This document shows positions 8,363 through 17,155 of a DNA stretch of 64,000 nucleotides, piece after piece. The position numbers and the translations under genes were made by a program. Below the pieces are notes generated by a model that saw only the letters and a program-made list of their open reading frames with translations, made no database searches and had not been told where the DNA came from. The DNA comes from Streptomyces sp. 1-11. Lineage in GTDB: Bacteria; Actinomycetota; Actinomycetes; Streptomycetales; Streptomycetaceae. The stretch spans positions 1 through 64,000 of the forward strand of contig NZ_BJTV01000020.1 in assembly GCF_007176755.1 (NCBI RefSeq), in the 5' to 3' direction. Positions within the stretch are counted from its first letter, which is position 1, and every line of letters starts with the position of its first letter.

Positions 8363-9597
8363 CCGAGACCGTCGGATCCGCGACGTCCGCCGCCGGCAAG
8401 GCCGCGGGCGGAGCGGCCAAGAGCAATCCACTGACGGATCTGGCGCACAGCGAGGCGGCGGACCGGCTCAAGGCCGAGGTGCAGGACTACCTGGGCGCCC
8501 AGGCGCAGAAGCTGCTGACCGGCTTCGGCCGCAAGCTCGGTGAGACCACGGGCAAGCTCAACGACATAGCCGAGGGCAACAGCCCGGGCTTCGCCAAGCT
8601 CGCCCTCGACGCCGGCCGCAAGGTCGCCGAGGGCAAGGGCCCGCTGCGTTCCGCGCTCGAACTCGGGGCCTCGCACGCCAAGGACACCGTCATGGGCAAG
8701 CTGAAGGGCCTCGGGGGCGGCAAGAGCAAGGGCAAGAAGGGCGGGGGCAACAAGCCGACCGTCATCGTCGAGTCCGTCGACGTCGGCGTGCCGGTGCGCA
8801 CCGCGTACGACCAGTGGACCCAGTACCAGGACTTCAGCACCTTCGCCAAGGGCGTCAAGAGCGCGAGCCGCGCCGACGACACGCACTCCGACTGGCAGGC
8901 CAAGATCTTCTGGTCCAGCCGGAGCTGGAAGGCGCACACCGTCGAGCAGGTCCCCGACTACAAGATCCAGTGGTCGTCGGAGGGCGCCAAGGGCACCACG
9001 AAGGGCGTCGTCACCTTCCACCGGCTCGACGAGAACCTCACCCGCATCCTCCTGGTCATGGAGTACTACCCGAGCGGCCTCTTCGAGAAGACGGGCAACA
9101 TCTGGCGCGCCCAGGGCCGCCGGGTCCGGCTCGACTTCAAGAACTTCGCCCGTCACATCACCCTCAAGGGAGAGGCGGAGGACGGCTGGCGCGGGGAGAT
9201 CCGCGACGGCGAGGTCGTCCGCAGCCACGAGGACGCGGTGGCGGAGGAAGAGGAGTCCGAGCAGGAGGAGGGCGAGGAGCCCGAGGAGGGCGAGGAGCCT
9301 GAGGGGTCCGAGGAGGAGTCCGAGGAGGAAGAGCCGGAGGAGGGCGAGGAACCCGAGGAGGGCGAGGAGCCCGCCGCCGAGGACGAGGAAGCCTACGAGG
9401 ACGAGGAAGAGGGCGAGGAGGAGCCGGAGGAGTCCGAGGAGCCGGAGGAGTACGAGGACGAGGAAGAGGGCCCGTACGAGGACGAGCTCGAAGAGGAATC
9501 CGACGAGGAGCCCCAGGAGGGGTCTGAGGAGGAGCCCGAAGAAGAGTACGAGGACGAAGAGGAACCCGAGCACGCCGGGGGCGGGAGCCGTCGATGA
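8359..9597 (+). CDS. gvpZ: Gas vesicle-associated SRPBCC-domain protein GvpZ with poly-acidic tail
   Basis: A 412-residue protein in three parts. Residues 1-130 are helical and Lys/Ala/Gly-rich, ending in a GGGKSKGKKGGG basic patch. Residues about 135-285 fit a START/SRPBCC (polyketide-cyclase-like) domain: ESVDVGVPVRTAYDQWTQYQ, then FSTFAKGVKSASR. From about residue 290 to the end the chain is almost only Glu, Asp, Pro, Ser, Gly and Tyr in EEPEEGEE-type repeats. The domain may bind a hydrophobic ligand; its role in vesicles is unknown. ATG overlaps the gvpY stop and its own stop overlaps gvpJ. Confidence 0.83.
   Translation: MTETVGSATSAAGKAAGGAAKSNPLTDLAHSEAADRLKAEVQDYLGAQAQKLLTGFGRKLGETTGKLNDIAEGNSPGFAKLALDAGRKVAEGKGPLRSALELGASHAKDTVMGKLKGLGGGKSKGKKGGGNKPTVIVESVDVGVPVRTAYDQWTQYQDFSTFAKGVKSASRADDTHSDWQAKIFWSSRSWKAHTVEQVPDYKIQWSSEGAKGTTKGVVTFHRLDENLTRILLVMEYYPSGLFEKTGNIWRAQGRRVRLDFKNFARHITLKGEAEDGWRGEIRDGEVVRSHEDAVAEEEESEQEEGEEPEEGEEPEGSEEESEEEEPEEGEEPEEGEEPAAEDEEAYEDEEEGEEEPEESEEPEEYEDEEEGPYEDELEEESDEEPQEGSEEEPEEEYEDEEEPEHAGGGSRR
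9238..9572 (+). repeat. Degenerate GAG/GAA-rich repeat encoding the GvpZ acidic tail
   Basis: Purine-rich coding strand made of irregular GAGGAG, CCCGAGGAG and TCCGAGGAG units. It encodes about 110 residues that are mostly Glu and Asp. Such tracts vary in length between strains by slippage; that is general knowledge, not shown here. Confidence 0.8.
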
Positions 9598-9944
9598 CGA
9601 CCCCCAGCCGTTTTCCCGAGCCCTACGGCCAGGGCGGCGGGGCCAACCTCGCCGACATCCTGGAACGGGTGCTCGACAAGGGTGTCGTCATCGCCGGCGA
9701 CATCCGGATCAACCTGCTCGACATCGAACTGCTCACCATCAAGCTCCGGCTGATCGTCGCCTCGGTCGACAAGGCCAAGGAGATGGGCATCGACTGGTGG
9801 GAGACCGACCCGGCCCTCTCCTCCCGCGCCCGGCACAACGAGCTCGCGCGTGAGAACGCCGAGCTCAGGGAGCGGCTGGAGAGGCTGCAGGAACTGGCGC
9901 CCGGCAGTGTGCCGGACAGCGTGCCGGAGGAGGAGGCCAAGTGA
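9594..9944 (+). CDS. gvpJ: Gas vesicle protein GvpJ
   Basis: A 116-residue GvpA/J-family protein: NLADILERVLDKGVVIAGD, IRINLLDIELLTIKLRLIVA and SVDKAKEMGIDWWETDP, then a coiled-coil-like tail (ENAELRERLERLQEL). The WWETDP extension marks the J rather than the A type. GvpJ is a minor wall or tip component. It is coupled on both sides by four-base overlaps. Confidence 0.9.
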   Translation: MTTPSRFPEPYGQGGGANLADILERVLDKGVVIAGDIRINLLDIELLTIKLRLIVASVDKAKEMGIDWWETDPALSSRARHNELARENAELRERLERLQELAPGSVPDSVPEEEAK

Positions 9945-10696
9945 GCGCACTGCGGTACGTCTACGCCGTCTGCCGCCCCCTCGACGCGCCCCTGCAGGCC
10001 GAGCTGACCGGCGTCGGGGGAGCCCCGCCGGCGCTGCTGCACCACCACGGGCTGGTCGCGGTGGTCAGCACGGTGCCGGAGGCGGACTTCGGCGAGCAGG
10101 CGCTGCGCGCCCGGCTGGAGGACCTGGACTGGCTGAGCGCGACCGCCCGCGCCCACCAGGGCGTGATCGCCGCGCTCAGCACCGTCACCACCCCGCTGCC
10201 GCTGCGGCTCGCGACCGTGTTCCGGGACGACAGCGGCATCCGGGCGATGATGGAGGCCCGGGAGGACGACTTCCGGCGCGCCCTCGACCGGCTCGAGGGC
10301 CGGGTGGAGTGGGGCGTGAAGGTGTTCGTGGAGTCCGAGCCGGCGGAGCCCGTGGCCGCTGCGGCCAAACCGGCCAGCGGCCGGGACTACCTGCGCAGCC
10401 GCAGGCGGCACAGCGAGGCGCACGAGGAGCGGTGGCAGCGGGCGGAGGCGTTCGCCCGGGACCTGCACGAGCGGCTCACCCGGCACTCCGAGGACGTCCG
10501 GCTGCACCCGGCGCAGAATCCCGCGCTGTCCGGGGCGTCGGGACAGAACGTGCTCAACGCGGCCTACCTGGTGCCGAGGGCGAGCTGTGAGGAGTTCGTG
10601 GAGCTGGTGGACCGCACCAAGGACGAGACGCCCGGCATCCGGGTGGAGCTCACCGGTCCCTGGGCCGCGTACTCGTTCAGTGGGGAGGAAGCGTGA
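9941..10696 (+). CDS. gvpL: Gas vesicle protein GvpL
   Basis: A 251-residue GvpL/F-family protein, with LRYVYAVCRPLDAPLQAEL at the start, TPLPLRLATVFRDDSGIRAM near residue 85, LEGRVEWGVKVFVES near residue 115 and a C-terminal LTGPWAAYSF motif. It is the paralogue of gvpF in this operon. GTG start overlaps gvpJ. Confidence 0.9.
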   Translation: MSALRYVYAVCRPLDAPLQAELTGVGGAPPALLHHHGLVAVVSTVPEADFGEQALRARLEDLDWLSATARAHQGVIAALSTVTTPLPLRLATVFRDDSGIRAMMEAREDDFRRALDRLEGRVEWGVKVFVESEPAEPVAAAAKPASGRDYLRSRRRHSEAHEERWQRAEAFARDLHERLTRHSEDVRLHPAQNPALSGASGQNVLNAAYLVPRASCEEFVELVDRTKDETPGIRVELTGPWAAYSFSGEEA

Positions 10697-10881
10697 CCGT
10701 CGTCGAGCGGCGTGAGATAGCGCTCGTGGACCTGCTGGACCGGCTGCTGGCCGGCGGGGTCGTCATCACCGGGGACCTGACGCTGCGGATCGCGGACGTC
10801 GATCTCGTCCGCATCGATCTCAACGCGCTGATCAGCTCCGTGAACGAGACGGTGCCCTCACCCTTCGAGGAGTTGCTGTGA
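10693..10881 (+). CDS. gvpS: Gas vesicle protein GvpS
   Basis: A 62-residue short GvpA-like protein (ALVDLLDRLLAGGVVITGD, LTLRIADVDLVRIDLNAL). In Streptomyces operons this short third GvpA relative before gvpK is named GvpS. GTG start overlapping the gvpL stop; its stop overlaps gvpK. Confidence 0.88.
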   Translation: MTVVERREIALVDLLDRLLAGGVVITGDLTLRIADVDLVRIDLNALISSVNETVPSPFEELL

Positions 10882-11159
10882 CCGCCCCCAAGCGGCTCGA
10901 CCTGGAGCCCGACACGGTCGAACGCGATCTGGTCAAGCTGGTGCTGACCGTGGTGGAACTGCTGCGCCAGCTCATGGAACGGCAGGCGGTGCGCCGCTTC
11001 GACACCGGTGAGCTGACCGAGGACCAGGAGGAGCGGATCGGCCTCACCCTGATGCTCCTGGAGGAGCGGATGGCCGAGCTGAGGGACCGCTACGGGCTGC
11101 GGCCCGAGGACCTGAACCTGGACCTCGGGCCGCTGGGCCCGCTGCTGCCCCGCCAGTGA
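10878..11159 (+). CDS. gvpK: Gas vesicle protein GvpK
   Basis: A 93-residue protein with the GvpK core: LVKLVLTVVELLRQLMERQA, VRRFDTGELTEDQEERIGL and a C-terminal RYGLRPEDLNLDLGPLG. Last gene of the gvp operon. GTG start within the gvpS stop. The methyltransferase gene on the other strand converges 34 nt away. Confidence 0.92.
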   Translation: MTAPKRLDLEPDTVERDLVKLVLTVVELLRQLMERQAVRRFDTGELTEDQEERIGLTLMLLEERMAELRDRYGLRPEDLNLDLGPLGPLLPRQ

Positions 11160-11193
11160 GCCGGGCGGCGCCGGGGCCCTGCGGTGGCTCGGG

Positions 11194-12015
11194 TCAGGCC
11201 GCCTTGCGGCACAGGATCTCGCCGTGCAGGACGCCGAACCAGGCGTCCTCCCGCAGGCCCCACTCCCGCCAGGCCGCCGACGCCGCCCGCAGCCGCTCCG
11301 GTGTGGCGTGCCCGCCCCGCACGGCGCGGTCGGCGTAGTCCGAGTCGACCGTGCGGTCGGCCCACAGCCCGCTCCACCAGGCCCGCTCCTCGGCGGTGGC
11401 GAACGTCCAGGTGCTGGAGGTGGCCGTGATGTCCGTCAGGCCGGCGGCCAGCGCCCAGGCCCGCAGCCTGCGTCCGGCGTCCGGCTCGCCGCCGTTGGCC
11501 CGGGCGACCGCCTCGTACAGGTCCAGCCAGTCCTCCAGGCCGGGCAGCGCCGGGTACCAGGTCATCGCCGCGTAGTCGGCGTCGCGGACCGCGATGTACC
11601 CGCCGGGCTTCGTCACCCGGTGCATCTCGCGCAGCGCCGCCACCGGGTCGCCCACGTGCTGGAGCACCTGGTGGGCGTGGACCACGCAGAACGTGTCGTC
11701 GGGGTAGTCCAGGGCGTGGACGTCGGCGACCGTGAAGTCCACGTTGGCCAGGCCCCGCGCCTCCGCGGTCGCCCGGGCCCGCTCCAGGACAGCGGGGGCG
11801 CGGTCGGCGCCGGTGACGTGCCCCTGCGGGACCAGCGCGGCCAGATCGGCGGTGATGGTGCCGGGGCCGCAGCCGATGTCCAGGATCCGCATGTGCGGTT
11901 TGAGCACGCCGAGCAGATAGGCCGCGGAGTTGGCGGCGGTCCGCCAGGTGTGCGACCTCAGCACCGACTCGTGGTGCCCGTGCGTGTAGACGGCGGTGTC
12001 CTGCGCTCTCGGCAT
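11194..12015 (-). CDS. Class I SAM-dependent methyltransferase
   Basis: A 273-residue methyltransferase. Motif I is ILDIGCGPGTITADLA near residues 44-59, the acidic loop after strand 2 is VTGADRAP, and motif III is the VTKPGGYIAVRDADY stretch. The C-terminal WTFATAEERAWWSGLWADR region resembles UbiE/methyltransf_11 relatives. The acceptor is unknown. A long imperfect hairpin lies upstream at 12093-12144. Confidence 0.85.
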   Translation of the reverse strand: MPRAQDTAVYTHGHHESVLRSHTWRTAANSAAYLLGVLKPHMRILDIGCGPGTITADLAALVPQGHVTGADRAPAVLERARATAEARGLANVDFTVADVHALDYPDDTFCVVHAHQVLQHVGDPVAALREMHRVTKPGGYIAVRDADYAAMTWYPALPGLEDWLDLYEAVARANGGEPDAGRRLRAWALAAGLTDITATSSTWTFATAEERAWWSGLWADRTVDSDYADRAVRGGHATPERLRAASAAWREWGLREDAWFGVLHGEILCRKAA

Positions 12016-12092
12016 GGCTGTGCCCTTTCGCCCCTCGTCGACGTCACCCGCGGCGGGGCCCTGCGGCCCGGCCCGCGGTACGCCGAACGGTA

Positions 12093-12144
12093 CGCGCCCG
12101 TGCCGAATGATGAGACCCGTGTTTCATCATCTGGGACGGGCGCG
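12093..12144. terminator. Long imperfect hairpin between two minus-strand genes
   Basis: The arms 12093-12116 and 12121-12144 pair over 24 positions around a CCGT loop, with two mismatches and two G-T pairs. The outer nine base pairs (CGCGCCCGT with ACGGGCGCG) are perfect. It lies 26 nt past the stop of the PAP2-kinase gene and upstream of the methyltransferase, so it is a likely terminator of the former. No T-run follows, as is usual in Streptomyces. Its length also allows an operator or processing site. Confidence 0.6.
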
Positions 12145-12169
12145 TCGTGCCGCCGGACCGGCGGCGCGG

Positions 12170-13654
12170 TCAGGAGAGCGGCCGGTACACCGTCAGCGCC
12201 TCGGGCAGCTTCTCCACCAGCACGTCCCCGCCCACCTCGACGACCTCGCCGTCGTACGCCAGCGGCGTGCCGGGGGCGAGCCCGGTCAGCCGCAGCCGGT
12301 TCACCTGGACCGCCGCGTGGGCCGGGGACCGGGTGAGCGGGCCGGCCGCGGCGGCCGCCAGCAGACGCAGCGCGGGCCGGCGGCTGCCGTGCACCACCCG
12401 CACGTCCAGCAGCCCGTCCGCCAGATCGGTCCGGCGGCCGGGCGCGAGGCCCATCCGGTGGTAGATCCCGTTGCCCACGAACAGCAGCCACAGGGGGTGG
12501 CGCTTGCCGCGCAGCTCCACCGTCAGCGGGTGCCGGTCGGCGCGCAGCACCTTCATCGCGCCCAGCATCCCGGCCGGCCAGCCGCCGATCCGGGACGACC
12601 AGCGTTCCCGCTCGCGCACCAGCTCCGGGTACACGCCCAGGCTGAAGGTGTTCAGGAACAGCCCCTCGTGGTCGCCCGCCACGAACCGGCCGACGTCCAC
12701 CCGGACCGCCTCGCCCGCCCGGACGGCGTCGGCCAGGCTCCGCTCGTCCTCCACGCCCAGGTCGTAGGCGAAGTGGTTCAGCGTGCCGCCGGGCAGCACC
12801 GCCAGCGGCAGACCGCGCCGCAGGGCCACCCCGGCGGCCGTGTTCACCGTCCCGTCGCCCCCGCACACCCCGAGCACCCGGGCCCGCGCGGCGGCCTTCT
12901 CCAGCTCCTCCTTGACGTCCTCGGGCGCGCACTCCACGAGCTCCGCCCCGGGCAGCGCCTCGTGCAGCACCCGCACCCGGTCCGAGGTGCCCGAGGCGCG
13001 GTTGGCGACCAGCACCAGGCCCTCGCCGTCGAGCAGCGCCGGCGCCTCGGTGCGGGGCCGCGGCGGCGGCGCGACCTGGGTGCGGGTCGGCACCAGACCA
13101 CGCACCGCGAACGCGGCGCCCGCGCCCAGCGCCGCTCCCGCCAGCACGTCGCTCGGGTAGTGCACGCCCGTGTAGACGCGGGACATCGCCACGGAGAACG
13201 CCACCGGCGCCACCGCCGCGCCCCACCGCGGCGACTCCAAAGCCACCCCCGTGGCGAAGGCGGCGGCCGAGGCGGCGTGACCGGAGGGGAAGGATGTGGT
13301 GATCGGCTGCCGCTTGAGCTGCCGCGACAGCGGCACCGAGTCCAGCACCGGCCGGGCCCGGCGAACCGACCGCTTGCCGAGGGTGTTGATGGCCAGCGAG
13401 GCCACGCTCAGCGAGGCCACGCCCCGGGTGGCGGCCCGGCGGGCCCGCGGCGAACGGCTGGCCGCGATCGCTGCGGCCGTCGCGAACCACAGCACCCCGT
13501 GGTTCGCGCTCCGGCTGAGCCGGGGCAGCGCCCGCTCGGCGCCGGGCCAGTGCCGGGCCGCCGCCAGCTCGAACAGCCGGCAGTCGTACTCCAGCAGCTT
13601 GGACAGGACGCGGAGGCGGGGCCGCGGGACGGTGAGGTCGACGTCTGGGCTCAT
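12170..13654 (-). CDS. PAP2 phosphatase - diacylglycerol kinase-like fusion protein
   Basis: A 494-residue two-domain protein. The N-terminal half is a membrane-associated PAP2 phosphatase: the motif KR..ARP near residue 85, SFPSGHAASAAAFATG near residue 120 and SRVYTGVHYPSDVLAG near residue 155. The C-terminal half is a DAG/sphingosine-kinase catalytic domain: VCGGDGTVNTAAGVALRRG, then LPGGTLNHFAYDLG, and a late LRLTGLAPGTPLAYDGE. It may both phosphorylate and dephosphorylate lipids. I chose ATG 13654; longer upstream reading into the divergent gene region looks non-coding. Confidence 0.85.
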   Translation of the reverse strand: MSPDVDLTVPRPRLRVLSKLLEYDCRLFELAAARHWPGAERALPRLSRSANHGVLWFATAAAIAASRSPRARRAATRGVASLSVASLAINTLGKRSVRRARPVLDSVPLSRQLKRQPITTSFPSGHAASAAAFATGVALESPRWGAAVAPVAFSVAMSRVYTGVHYPSDVLAGAALGAGAAFAVRGLVPTRTQVAPPPRPRTEAPALLDGEGLVLVANRASGTSDRVRVLHEALPGAELVECAPEDVKEELEKAAARARVLGVCGGDGTVNTAAGVALRRGLPLAVLPGGTLNHFAYDLGVEDERSLADAVRAGEAVRVDVGRFVAGDHEGLFLNTFSLGVYPELVRERERWSSRIGGWPAGMLGAMKVLRADRHPLTVELRGKRHPLWLLFVGNGIYHRMGLAPGRRTDLADGLLDVRVVHGSRRPALRLLAAAAAGPLTRSPAHAAVQVNRLRLTGLAPGTPLAYDGEVVEVGGDVLVEKLPEALTVYRPLS

Positions 13655-13671
13655 AGACGTCCGGTTACCCT

Positions 13672-13685
13672 GAAGCGGCCGCTTC
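13672..13685. promoter_or_regulatory. 14-bp perfect palindrome between divergent genes
   Basis: GAAGCGGCCGCTTC is a perfect palindrome placed between the PAP2-kinase gene (minus) and the histidine phosphatase gene (plus). It could be an operator for either. No factor is recognised. Confidence 0.35.
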
Positions 13686-13751
13686 TTGTGCCCGGACACG
13701 CCGGTCACCGGCCTGCGCTCCGCCCGACGGGCGCGTGAGGAGACACCCCGG

Positions 13752-14405
13752 ATGCGCCTGCTGCTGGTCCGCCACGGCCAGACCCCCTCCAACGTCGGCC
13801 GGCTGCTGGACACCGCCGTGCCCGGCCCGGGGCTCACCCCGCTCGGCGAGCGGCAGGCCGCCGAACTGCCCGGGGCGCTCGCCGGCGAGGACATCGAGGC
13901 CGTCTACGCGTCCACCCTGCTGCGCACCCGGCTCACCGCGGCCCCGCTGGCCGCCGTCCGGGGCCTGGAGGTGGTCGTCCGGGACGGCATCCGTGAGGTG
14001 ACCGCGGGCGACCTGGAGATGCTGCCCGGGGACTCCCCGCGGGGCGAGCTCTACCTGCGCACGGTCTTCGCCTGGGCCGCCGGGGACACCGGGGTCCGCA
14101 TCCCCGGCGGGGAGAACGGCGAGGAGACCCTCGCCCGGTACGACGCGGTGGTCGCCGAGGCCGCCGCGAGCGGCGCCGCGACCGTCGCCATGATCAGCCA
14201 CGGCGCCGCGATCCGCCTGTGGACCGCGGCCCGGGCCGCGAACGTCGACGTCGGGTTCGCCGCGGCCCGCCCGCTGCGCAACACCGGCGTCGTCGTCCTG
14301 GAGGGTTCGCCGGCCGACGGCTGGAAGGCGCTGGCCTGGGAGGGCGCGACGGTGGAACCGGCGGGGGAGGGCGGCCCGGCGGGCGAGGCGGTCGCAGCCG
14401 GATAA
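13752..14405 (+). CDS. Histidine phosphatase family protein
   Basis: A 217-residue phosphoglycerate-mutase-like phosphatase. The catalytic RHG is in LLLVRHGQTPSNVGRLLDT at residues 3-21, the second core His is in ATVAMISHGAAIRLW near residue 145, and the acidic residue is in DGIREVTAGDLEM. The substrate is not predictable. ATG at 13752; earlier in-frame starts read into the intergenic palindrome. Confidence 0.86.
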   Translation: MRLLLVRHGQTPSNVGRLLDTAVPGPGLTPLGERQAAELPGALAGEDIEAVYASTLLRTRLTAAPLAAVRGLEVVVRDGIREVTAGDLEMLPGDSPRGELYLRTVFAWAAGDTGVRIPGGENGEETLARYDAVVAEAAASGAATVAMISHGAAIRLWTAARAANVDVGFAAARPLRNTGVVVLEGSPADGWKALAWEGATVEPAGEGGPAGEAVAAG

Positions 14406-14447
14406 CGGTTTGCCCCGGCGCGCGGGCGGCACACAGAATGCCTCCTC

Positions 14448-16067
14448 ATGGGACATCTGGAAGCCGCGCACCTCGAGTACCACCTACCCGACGGCAGGAC
14501 GCTGCTCGGCGATGTCTCCTTCCGGGTCGGCGAGGGCACGGCCGTCGCCCTGGTCGGCCCCAACGGCGCCGGCAAGACGACCCTGCTCCGGCTGATCTCC
14601 GGCGAGCTGAAGCCGCACGGCGGCACGGTGACCGTCAGCGGCGGCCTCGGTGTGATGCGCCAGTTCGTGGGCTCCGTACGGGACGAGACGACCGTGCGCG
14701 ACCTGCTCGTCTCCGTCGCCCCGCCCCGTATCCGCGAGGCGGCGCTGGCCGTGGACCGGGCCGAGCACGCCATCATGACCGTCGACGACGAGGCCGCCCA
14801 GCTCGGCTACGCGCAGGCTCTCGCCGACTGGGCCGAGGTACGCGGCTACGAGGCCGAGACCCTGTGGGACATGTGCACCACCGCGGCCCTCGGCATGCCC
14901 TACGAGCGGGCCCAGTGGCGGCAGGTGCGCACCCTCTCCGGCGGCGAGCAGAAACGCCTCGTCCTGGAGGCGCTGCTGCGCGGCACCGACGAGGTGCTGC
15001 TCCTCGACGAGCCGGACAACTACCTCGACGTGCCCGGCAAGCGCTGGCTTGAGGAGCAGCTCAGGGAGACCCGCAAGACGGTCCTGTTCGTCTCCCACGA
15101 CCGGGAACTGCTCGCCCGCGCCGCCGAACGGATCGTCTCCGTGGAGCCGGGCCCGGCCGGCGCCGACGCCTGGGTGCACGGCGGCGGCTTCGCCACCTAC
15201 CACGAGGCGCGCCGCGAGCGCTTCGCCCGCTTCGAGGAGCTGCGCCGCCGCTGGGACGAGAAGCACGCCCAGCTGAGGAAGCTCGTGGTCAACCTCCGCC
15301 AGGCCGCCGCCGTCAGCCACGAGATGGCGTCGCGCTACCAGGCCGCCCAGACCAGGCTGCGCAAGTTCGAGGAGGCCGGACCGCCGCCCGAGCCGCCGCG
15401 CGAGCAGGACATCACCATGCGCCTCAAGGGCGGCCGTACCGGGGTGCGCGCCGTCACCTGCGCGAATCTCGAACTGACCGGTCTGATGAAACCGTTCGAC
15501 CTGGAGGTCTTCTACGGCGAACGGGTCGCCGTGCTCGGCTCCAACGGCTCCGGCAAGTCGCACTTCCTGCGGCTGCTGGCCGGCGGGGAGGTGGCGCACA
15601 CGGGGCAGTGGAAGCTCGGGGCACGCGTCGTGCCCGGCCACTTCGCCCAGACCCACGCCCACCCCGAACTCGTCGGCCGCACGCTGCTGGACATCCTGTG
15701 GAAGGAGCACGCCCAGGACCGGGGCGCCGCCATGTCCCGGCTGCGCCGCTACGAGCTGACCGGCCAGGCCGAGCAGTCCTTCGACCGGCTCTCCGGCGGC
15801 CAGCAGGCACGCTTCCAGATCCTGCTGCTGGAACTGGAGGGCGTCACCGCCCTGCTCCTGGACGAGCCCACCGACAACCTCGACCTGGAGTCCGCCGAGG
15901 CTCTCCAGGAGGGCCTCGAGGCGTTCGAGGGCACCGTGCTCGCGGTCACCCACGACCGCTGGTTCGCCCGCTCCTTCGACCGCTTCCTGGTCTTCGGCAG
16001 CGACGGCCGGGTCCGCGAGACGCCCGAGCCGGTCTGGGACGAGCGCCGGGTGGAACGCGCCCGCTAG
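14448..16067 (+). CDS. ABC-F family ATP-binding protein
   Basis: A 539-residue protein with two ABC domains and no membrane segment. Domain 1 has Walker A GPNGAGKTT, signature LSGGEQKR and Walker B LLLDEPDNYLD; domain 2 has Walker A GSNGSGKSH, signature LSGGQQAR and Walker B LLLDEPTDNLD. The charged interdomain linker about residues 245-300 is the part that enters the ribosome in this family. ABC-F proteins act on the ribosome, either as translation factors or in antibiotic protection; which applies here is not visible. Confidence 0.9.
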   Translation: MGHLEAAHLEYHLPDGRTLLGDVSFRVGEGTAVALVGPNGAGKTTLLRLISGELKPHGGTVTVSGGLGVMRQFVGSVRDETTVRDLLVSVAPPRIREAALAVDRAEHAIMTVDDEAAQLGYAQALADWAEVRGYEAETLWDMCTTAALGMPYERAQWRQVRTLSGGEQKRLVLEALLRGTDEVLLLDEPDNYLDVPGKRWLEEQLRETRKTVLFVSHDRELLARAAERIVSVEPGPAGADAWVHGGGFATYHEARRERFARFEELRRRWDEKHAQLRKLVVNLRQAAAVSHEMASRYQAAQTRLRKFEEAGPPPEPPREQDITMRLKGGRTGVRAVTCANLELTGLMKPFDLEVFYGERVAVLGSNGSGKSHFLRLLAGGEVAHTGQWKLGARVVPGHFAQTHAHPELVGRTLLDILWKEHAQDRGAAMSRLRRYELTGQAEQSFDRLSGGQQARFQILLLELEGVTALLLDEPTDNLDLESAEALQEGLEAFEGTVLAVTHDRWFARSFDRFLVFGSDGRVRETPEPVWDERRVERAR

Positions 16068-16072
16068 GGCCG

Positions 16073-16114
16073 GTCCGACCATGCGCGTCGCGGGCCCGGC
16101 GGGGACGGTCGGAC
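16073..16114. terminator. Weak inverted repeat after the ABC-F gene
   Basis: GTCCGACC at 16073-16080 pairs with GGTCGGAC at 16107-16114 across a 26-nt GC-rich spacer. It lies 6 nt past the stop codon, so it may end the ABC-F transcript. The spacer is long for a simple terminator. Confidence 0.35.
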
Positions 16115-16203
16115 AGGTCCCAGACAGGCCCGGGCGCCGGGATGTTCGTACAGTGGATGCAGGAGCGCGAGCCGCGGACACCACACGACGAGCGGGGCAC
16201 ACC

Positions 16204-16461
16204 ATGACCGGAGTCGAGCCCAGCCGACTGGACGACCAGCAGCTCATGAAGGAGCTGGAGACGATCCACCGCACGCGTCACGACACCCTGCTGTACGGCT
16301 CCAACGACGCGCTGCGGGCCCACAACGAGCGGATGGCGCAGCTGGAGGGCGAGTACCTGCGCCGCAACCCGCGCCGGCTGGTGAGCGCGGGCCGCACCCG
16401 CGAGGGCGCCCGGGAGCGCGGCTGCGGCGAGGCGGTGACCCCGGGCGCGTCCGGCACCTGA
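16204..16461 (+). CDS. Small DUF6158-like protein
   Basis: An 85-residue soluble protein. The part SRLDDQQLMKELETIHRTRH, followed by DTLLYGSNDALRAHNERMAQ, matches a small actinobacterial family of unknown function (DUF6158, from memory). It is helical and charged, with a variable basic tail. ATG 16204 is chosen because the conserved part starts just after it. A strong bidirectional terminator follows. Confidence 0.7.
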   Translation: MTGVEPSRLDDQQLMKELETIHRTRHDTLLYGSNDALRAHNERMAQLEGEYLRRNPRRLVSAGRTREGARERGCGEAVTPGASGT

Positions 16462-16474
16462 TCCAGGCGCCCAT

Positions 16475-16510
16475 GGCTGAGGGCCGGCCCGTACGGGCCG
16501 GCCCTCAGCC
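16475..16510. terminator. Strong bidirectional terminator hairpin
   Basis: A 36-bp perfect palindrome (18-bp arms starting GGCTGAGGGCC, no unpaired loop in the repeat) sits between the convergent DUF6158-like and PfpI genes. It would stop transcription from both sides. Confidence 0.9.
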
Positions 16511-16524
16511 ACGCGTGGCCCCGG

Positions 16525-17067
16525 TCAGCCCGCCTCACCCGCGAACACGTGCAGGAACGCGTCGCAGAACGCCTTCAGGTCGTCCGGCTTGCGGCTGGTC
16601 ACCAGCTTGTTCGAGCCGTGGTCGCAGATCTTGACCTGCTCGTCCACCCAGGTGCCGCCCGCGTTGCGGATGTCCGTCTGAAGGCTGGGCCAGGACGTCA
16701 GCTCCCGGCCGCGTACGACGTCCGCCTCGACCAGCGTCCACGGTGCGTGACAGATCGCGGCGACCGGCTTGGCCTGCTCGAAGAACTCCTTCACGAAGGC
16801 GACGGCCTTCTCGTCCATCCGGAGGAAGTCGGGGTTGGCGACACCGCCGGGCAGCACGAGAGCGCCGAACCCGTCGGCGGAGGTCTCACCCACGACCTCG
16901 TCCACCGGGAAGGTGTCCGCCTTGTCCAGGTGGTTGAACGCCTGGATCTTGCCGGACGCGGTCGACACCAGCACCGGTTCGTGGCCGCCGTCGGAGGCGG
17001 CCTTCCACGGCTCGGTCAGCTCGACCTGCTCGACACCCTCGGGGGCCACCAGAAACGCGATACGCAT
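16525..17067 (-). CDS. DJ-1/PfpI family type 1 glutamine amidotransferase-like protein
   Basis: A 180-residue PfpI-type protein with LVLPGGVANPDFLRMDEKAV and the nucleophile elbow in VAAICHAPWTLVEADVVRGR (Cys near residue 105). The family includes glyoxalase/deglycase and protease-like stress proteins. Start ATG 17067 with an AAGAGAAAGTGAGAG purine stretch upstream. It is next to other stress-type genes. Confidence 0.88.
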   Translation of the reverse strand: MRIAFLVAPEGVEQVELTEPWKAASDGGHEPVLVSTASGKIQAFNHLDKADTFPVDEVVGETSADGFGALVLPGGVANPDFLRMDEKAVAFVKEFFEQAKPVAAICHAPWTLVEADVVRGRELTSWPSLQTDIRNAGGTWVDEQVKICDHGSNKLVTSRKPDDLKAFCDAFLHVFAGEAG

Positions 17068-17155
17068 GATCTCTCACTTTCTCTTCCACAGCACGGACAA
17101 CGGCCCCATCGGTCCGGGCGCGCCGGGTTCCTCGTCCCGGCCGCCCGGCCCCGGC

